DNA of 64,000 nucleotides from Owenia fusiformis (Eukaryota; Annelida; Polychaeta; Sabellida; Oweniidae). The translations under genes and the position numbers were made by a program. The notes beneath the pieces are model-generated. The model did not search any database and was not told the DNA's origin. It saw only the letters and a list, made by a program, of their open reading frames with translations. The stretch lies in assembly GCA_903813345.2 (NCBI GenBank), contig CAIIXF020000010.1, positions 15,308,181 through 15,372,180 of the forward strand. The letters are read 5' to 3'. Position 1 is the first letter of the stretch; each line of letters begins with the position of its first letter. Of the stretch, positions 61,501 through 64,000 are shown piece by piece.

Positions 61501-63375
61501 TGACTGTGAAAGTCCATATCGTGATAATTTATGCAAAAGTAGATAAGGGGGGACGGAATCCAACGCCGCTGTCAGGCCGAGCAAAATTGTACAGACATTA
61601 TTTTCATTTCATGTTCACTGTAAATTTTATAAATGATGAAAATCAATTGACCTGTATTGCTATGACCTTTTAAAAACCTGGCTGTAATCTATAGAGTAAG
61701 TTTTTAGGCAAGAGAAAATTATTTAAATTGTCATATATAGCTCTTTCGTTAACTTTTGTTATACAGTTAAGCAATGTTATCGATCTATAATTAGAGCAGT
61801 CTGATATTTTCCCTTTTTTGGAAATAGCCGATACATTTCCATCCTCCCAAGGTGATGCGAAGAAGTCATTTTGTAAAAAATGTATTAAATAGCTCTATCT
61901 TAAGAGAATTTGCATTAATTTTAAGCATTTCATTACTAATATTGTCAAGTCCAGGAGCTTTATTGTTTTCTAGCGAACGTAAAATCCGAACTATTTCTTC
62001 ACTATTAGTTCAGATTTTTCATTCGCTAGTTGGTCAGTTCTATGCTCAAATGGTGAAAGTTGAGCACTTTGCTCTATCCTACTTTCTCCAATGAAATATT
62101 TTAAGAAAAGATTTGCTTTTTGAAGCCTTGTGACAGCTGACCTATTTAAAGTATGATTATATAACACAGAGATGAGATTACTAATTTTTTTACCCAAAAG
62201 GTCTTTGATCATTGGCCTATATTCTTTCGAATTAACAGATTTTTCTCGAGTTTTGTTCACAATATTAACTTTCATAATTTGTCTTCTTATTATTTTTATC
62301 GTCAATAACTAACTTGGATTGTTCTCAAATTGATTTAAGTGGTTAAATCTTTGCGACTTTTTGTAGAGACGGTCCCTTTGTTAAACGACTGGCCTTAACA
62401 CGACCTTAGTATGATCCAAGTACTGAAGCAGTCAGTTTAAATAAAGATAGACAAAAACAACACACAAGTTTAAAGATGAATATTATAAAAGATGTTAAAC
62501 CATATGCTATGTATTATTTATCATTTTAAAGATAAATAATTACCAAACAATATAACACCATCCGATTGAAGAATCTTTCTTTTCTTGTGGAGTTAGAGGC
62601 TAAAATTGACACCAGGGGCATCATGAGCAACCTAAAATCAGAAAATTAAAATTTTCCAATTTCCCTTCATATTGCAGTCACGGCTGCACTCAAAATGCCT
62701 GATCGAAACATTACAAATCCATTTAAAAGTAATACACAACCGAAAGTTCATTAATCCGATATAAGTATTATGGTTGAATTTTCCACTTAAATACAAATTT
62801 CCAGTGTCAATTTTAACCTCTAACTCCAAAGAAAAACAAATGTTTTTCAATCGGATGGTGTATTGTTAGGAAATGATTTATCTTTTAAATGAAACACATA
62901 ATACATGGAATGGTTCAACATATATCATATGTCATGATATTCATCTTTAAACTTGTAAAAATAAATAAATCTTTAAACTTGTGTATTGTTTTTTGGCCCA
63001 CGCTGTAGTTCTACCTCTTTCCCAGTACGACTGGTCTTAACACAAACCTTTATGATCCAAGTACTGAAGGAGTCACTTTAAGCCCCTCTTAACTAGTTCT
63101 ACTATACCACGTTCCCAGTATGACTGGTCCTAACACGTTAAGCCTAGTTTAGTTTATTGAAGCCGGGGCGCAGAGTCTCTTTTGCACTTTTTTGATAAAA
63201 TCTGAATTTTATTTTCCAGCCAATGTGGCCATCCACTATCCTGCGATTAAACAGTCCTGGCAAGAAATGTATCTGTGAAAGCTGTCTGATTGGTGACTGC
63301 ATACCACCGAATTTACGGAAGATGTGGACAAAAGAACGGAGGCGTTGGATGAAATCACAAAAGAACAAGGTCTAA
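55588..63375 (+). CDS. Secreted VWA-domain protein B, tandem paralogue
   Basis: Exons: 55588-55660, 56209-56345, 56966-57252, 59728-59891, 60026-60219, 63220-63375, giving 336 residues. The first three exons have exactly the same lengths (73, 137, 287) as those of VWA gene A, and all phases agree. It has a signal peptide, then one VWA domain with an intact adhesion site (D36-T-S38-C-S40, Thr in CKTHTW, D in LITDGV). The Thr-rich linker of gene A is nearly absent here (about 65 residues in exon 5 against about 160). The cysteine-rich tail is conserved (CPNGFYNETNKESC, KRCCGC, then PMWPST and CICESCLIGDC). Introns 2, 3 and 5 are swollen by transposable elements. I do not recognise the tail domain. 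Confidence 0.85.
56450..56829 (+). pseudogene. Restriction-like endonuclease fragment of a LINE
   Basis: In VWA gene B intron 2 an open frame encodes about 125 residues ending at TAA 56827-56829. It contains RPDMLLISQLSRSIIIEITV followed by PWEDRLEIS and KKAKYQDL, which fits the P-D...E/D-V-x-x-P-F/W-E pattern of the C-terminal endonuclease of R2/NeSL-like non-LTR retrotransposons. No RT domain is nearby, so only the 3' end of an element remains. Confidence 0.65.
56800..56897 (+). repeat. LINE 3'-end repeat, copy 1
   Basis: CTGCTCAGGATTCTAATAAT, GAAGTTGGGTATAC and GACGCCCTGTAG follow the endonuclease fragment. The same sequence recurs near 59590-59694 in the same orientation, so it is probably the 3' UTR of one LINE family. 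Confidence 0.65.
58529..58724 (+). pseudogene. MADF-like coding fragment
   Basis: After a possible acceptor (ACTCAG at 58523-58528) an open frame reads through IAKFFGDRPYFYDQ, LYGNKQKKDAEIWNFANSIG and on to a possible donor (AAG|GTCAGG). The RP..YD...Y.NK...D..W..A...G spacing resembles a MADF (Myb/SANT-like) DNA-binding domain. It is isolated inside a transposon, so I treat it as a remnant. Confidence 0.5.
58745..58990 (+). repeat. Fragment related to the 38393 element
   Basis: ATGGCAAGTGATTTTAGAC, CATGAGTACTTTCT, AATATCAATCAAA, GGACCCCATGTCAGC and AAAGAGGATCTTCTTTT match blocks of the element at 38393-39413 in order. Confidence 0.7.
59590..59694 (+). repeat. LINE 3'-end repeat, copy 2
   Basis: It matches 56800-56897 (TTGCTCAGGATTCTAGTAAT, GAAGTTGGGTATAC, GGACGCCCTTTA) and sits just before VWA gene B exon 4. 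Confidence 0.65.
60900..62310 (-). pseudogene. Degenerate LINE reverse transcriptase in VWA gene B intron 5
   Basis: On the minus strand, RT landmarks follow in order with stops and frame breaks between: NNKAPGLDNISNEMLKIN (near 61930-61985), VPQGSILEPLLF (near 61355-61390), then INDLPDDLN and HGDNTS near 61280-61330 where FADDT would be expected, and a C-terminal NIWNALPLELR (near 61055-61090). The catalytic motif is lost. It is an old Jockey/CR1-like copy. Confidence 0.8.
62450..63008. mobile_element. Foldback element with ~200-bp arms
   Basis: ACAAGTTTAAAGATGAATAT at about 62465 is mirrored by ATATTCATCTTTAAACTTGT at about 62937, and ACACCATCCGATTG (62556) by CAATCGGATGGTGT (62848). The arms flank a short centre. 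The right tip, GGCCCACGCTGTAG, resembles the mariner-type MITE ends elsewhere in the window. Confidence 0.8.
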
Positions 63376-64000
63376 TTTTACGACGTCATCAATAACAAGT
63401 TGAATATTTTTGGATTATAACTCATGACATCACACTGTTCTATATAATACAAAATTGACATTTGCTGAAATAAAATGGCCATAAAAAGGAACATCATTCT
63501 TAAGGATATTTATCACATAGACGAACCATGTCTAGAATACCAAAATATAAGGATTTTAAATGTTTTAAAGATATATTTTATGTCACTTAAATAATGGGTA
63601 AAATAACAATTATTAATTAAATATTCTACAATGAAGAAATATATGAAAGAAGATGTTCGATATGACTTTCTTCAATAGCAATAACAATTCTCAATCTGTA
63701 AAACGTTTTAAGTTATCTGTATAATTAACATATTAGAGAAGTTAAGCAATACTACTTGTAAACCACGAACGCGAAGGCGTGCGCAGGTTTTTCTCAGGAC
63801 GTGACATCATATTTTTTCTACTTGTTTCCCGGTTAACGTTCATTGCAACGTGAAGAATCAAAGTCTAGGTATGTGGTTCCGTAAACGATTTGTAGAACTT
63901 TATCAAGCTCTATCTATATATCTATATATATATTAGGTCAATATATCAATTTTCATTATATAACCAACCAATTTTTGACCATCCTGTATATATTTAGTCA
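63376..64000. other. Sequence downstream of VWA gene B
   Basis: 3' UTR and flanking DNA, AT-rich, no exon seen. ATTTTTGACCATCCTGTA near 63971-63988 looks like the right terminus of another TA-flanked MITE whose left end is not evident. Confidence 0.5.

Larger units (their letters stand above)
60390..63140 (+). repeat. ~93-bp tandem repeat array broken by two insertions
   Basis: Pieces of one unit (CAGTACGACTGGTCTTAACA, TATGATCCAAGTACTGAAG, CTCTTAACTAGTYCTAC) appear at about 60395-60466, 62384-62440 and 63010-63140. In the last piece CCCAGTA recurs at 63021 and 63114, a 93-base period. The LINE relic lies between the first two pieces and the foldback at about 62450-63008 between the last two. 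Confidence 0.6.

Overview
The window is AT-rich animal DNA with long introns and dense transposable elements. Bilaterian genes are recognisable by exon-by-exon similarity (a zinc transporter 5, mitochondrial ribosomal protein L40, an RFX4-type transcription factor). The organism looks like a marine invertebrate, either a lophotrochozoan or an invertebrate deuterostome; the sequence alone does not let me choose. All splice models below were built by hand from AG/GT boundaries with phase checking.

Layout. 1-10104: a nearly complete, apparently young Ty3/gypsy LTR retrotransposon with gag, pol, a third zinc-finger ORF and a 2.5 kb 3' LTR; only the last 117 bases of its 5' LTR are inside the window. 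10153-11458: a decayed Tc1/mariner element with ~300 bp terminal inverted repeats. 11825-13640 (+): the last three exons of an unrecognised host gene. 15341-23119 (-): a complete 15-exon SLC30A5 (ZnT5) gene, tail-to-tail with the previous gene. 23120-25702: the intergenic stretch between divergent ZnT5 and MRPL40, holding a 5'-truncated LINE with perfect 9-bp target duplications and a MITE that carries two NRF-1-like palindromes. 25703-30777 (+): MRPL40. 34845-48801 (+): RFX4-like gene, 18 coding exons with two alternative first exons. 50333-54438 and 55588-63375 (+): two tandemly duplicated secreted VWA-domain genes sharing exon structure and an unfamiliar cysteine-rich C-terminus. Introns and spacers hold many TA-flanked foldback elements, minisatellites and LINE relics.

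How things work together. The most notable system is the retrotransposon. Its LTR contains a TATA box, an ATG and a nine-codon exon ending in a good splice donor. Two acceptors, one just upstream of gag (223/224) and one just upstream of the zinc-finger ORF (6053/6054), both receive that donor in phase 0, and neither downstream ORF has a usable ATG near its start. Gag-pol itself is joined by a textbook A_AAA_AAC minus-one frameshift heptamer. I infer a two-acceptor splicing programme driven from a coding leader exon hidden in the LTR. The host genes appear functionally unrelated to one another: Golgi/secretory zinc loading, mitochondrial translation, ciliary/neural-type transcription, and secreted matrix or adhesion proteins.
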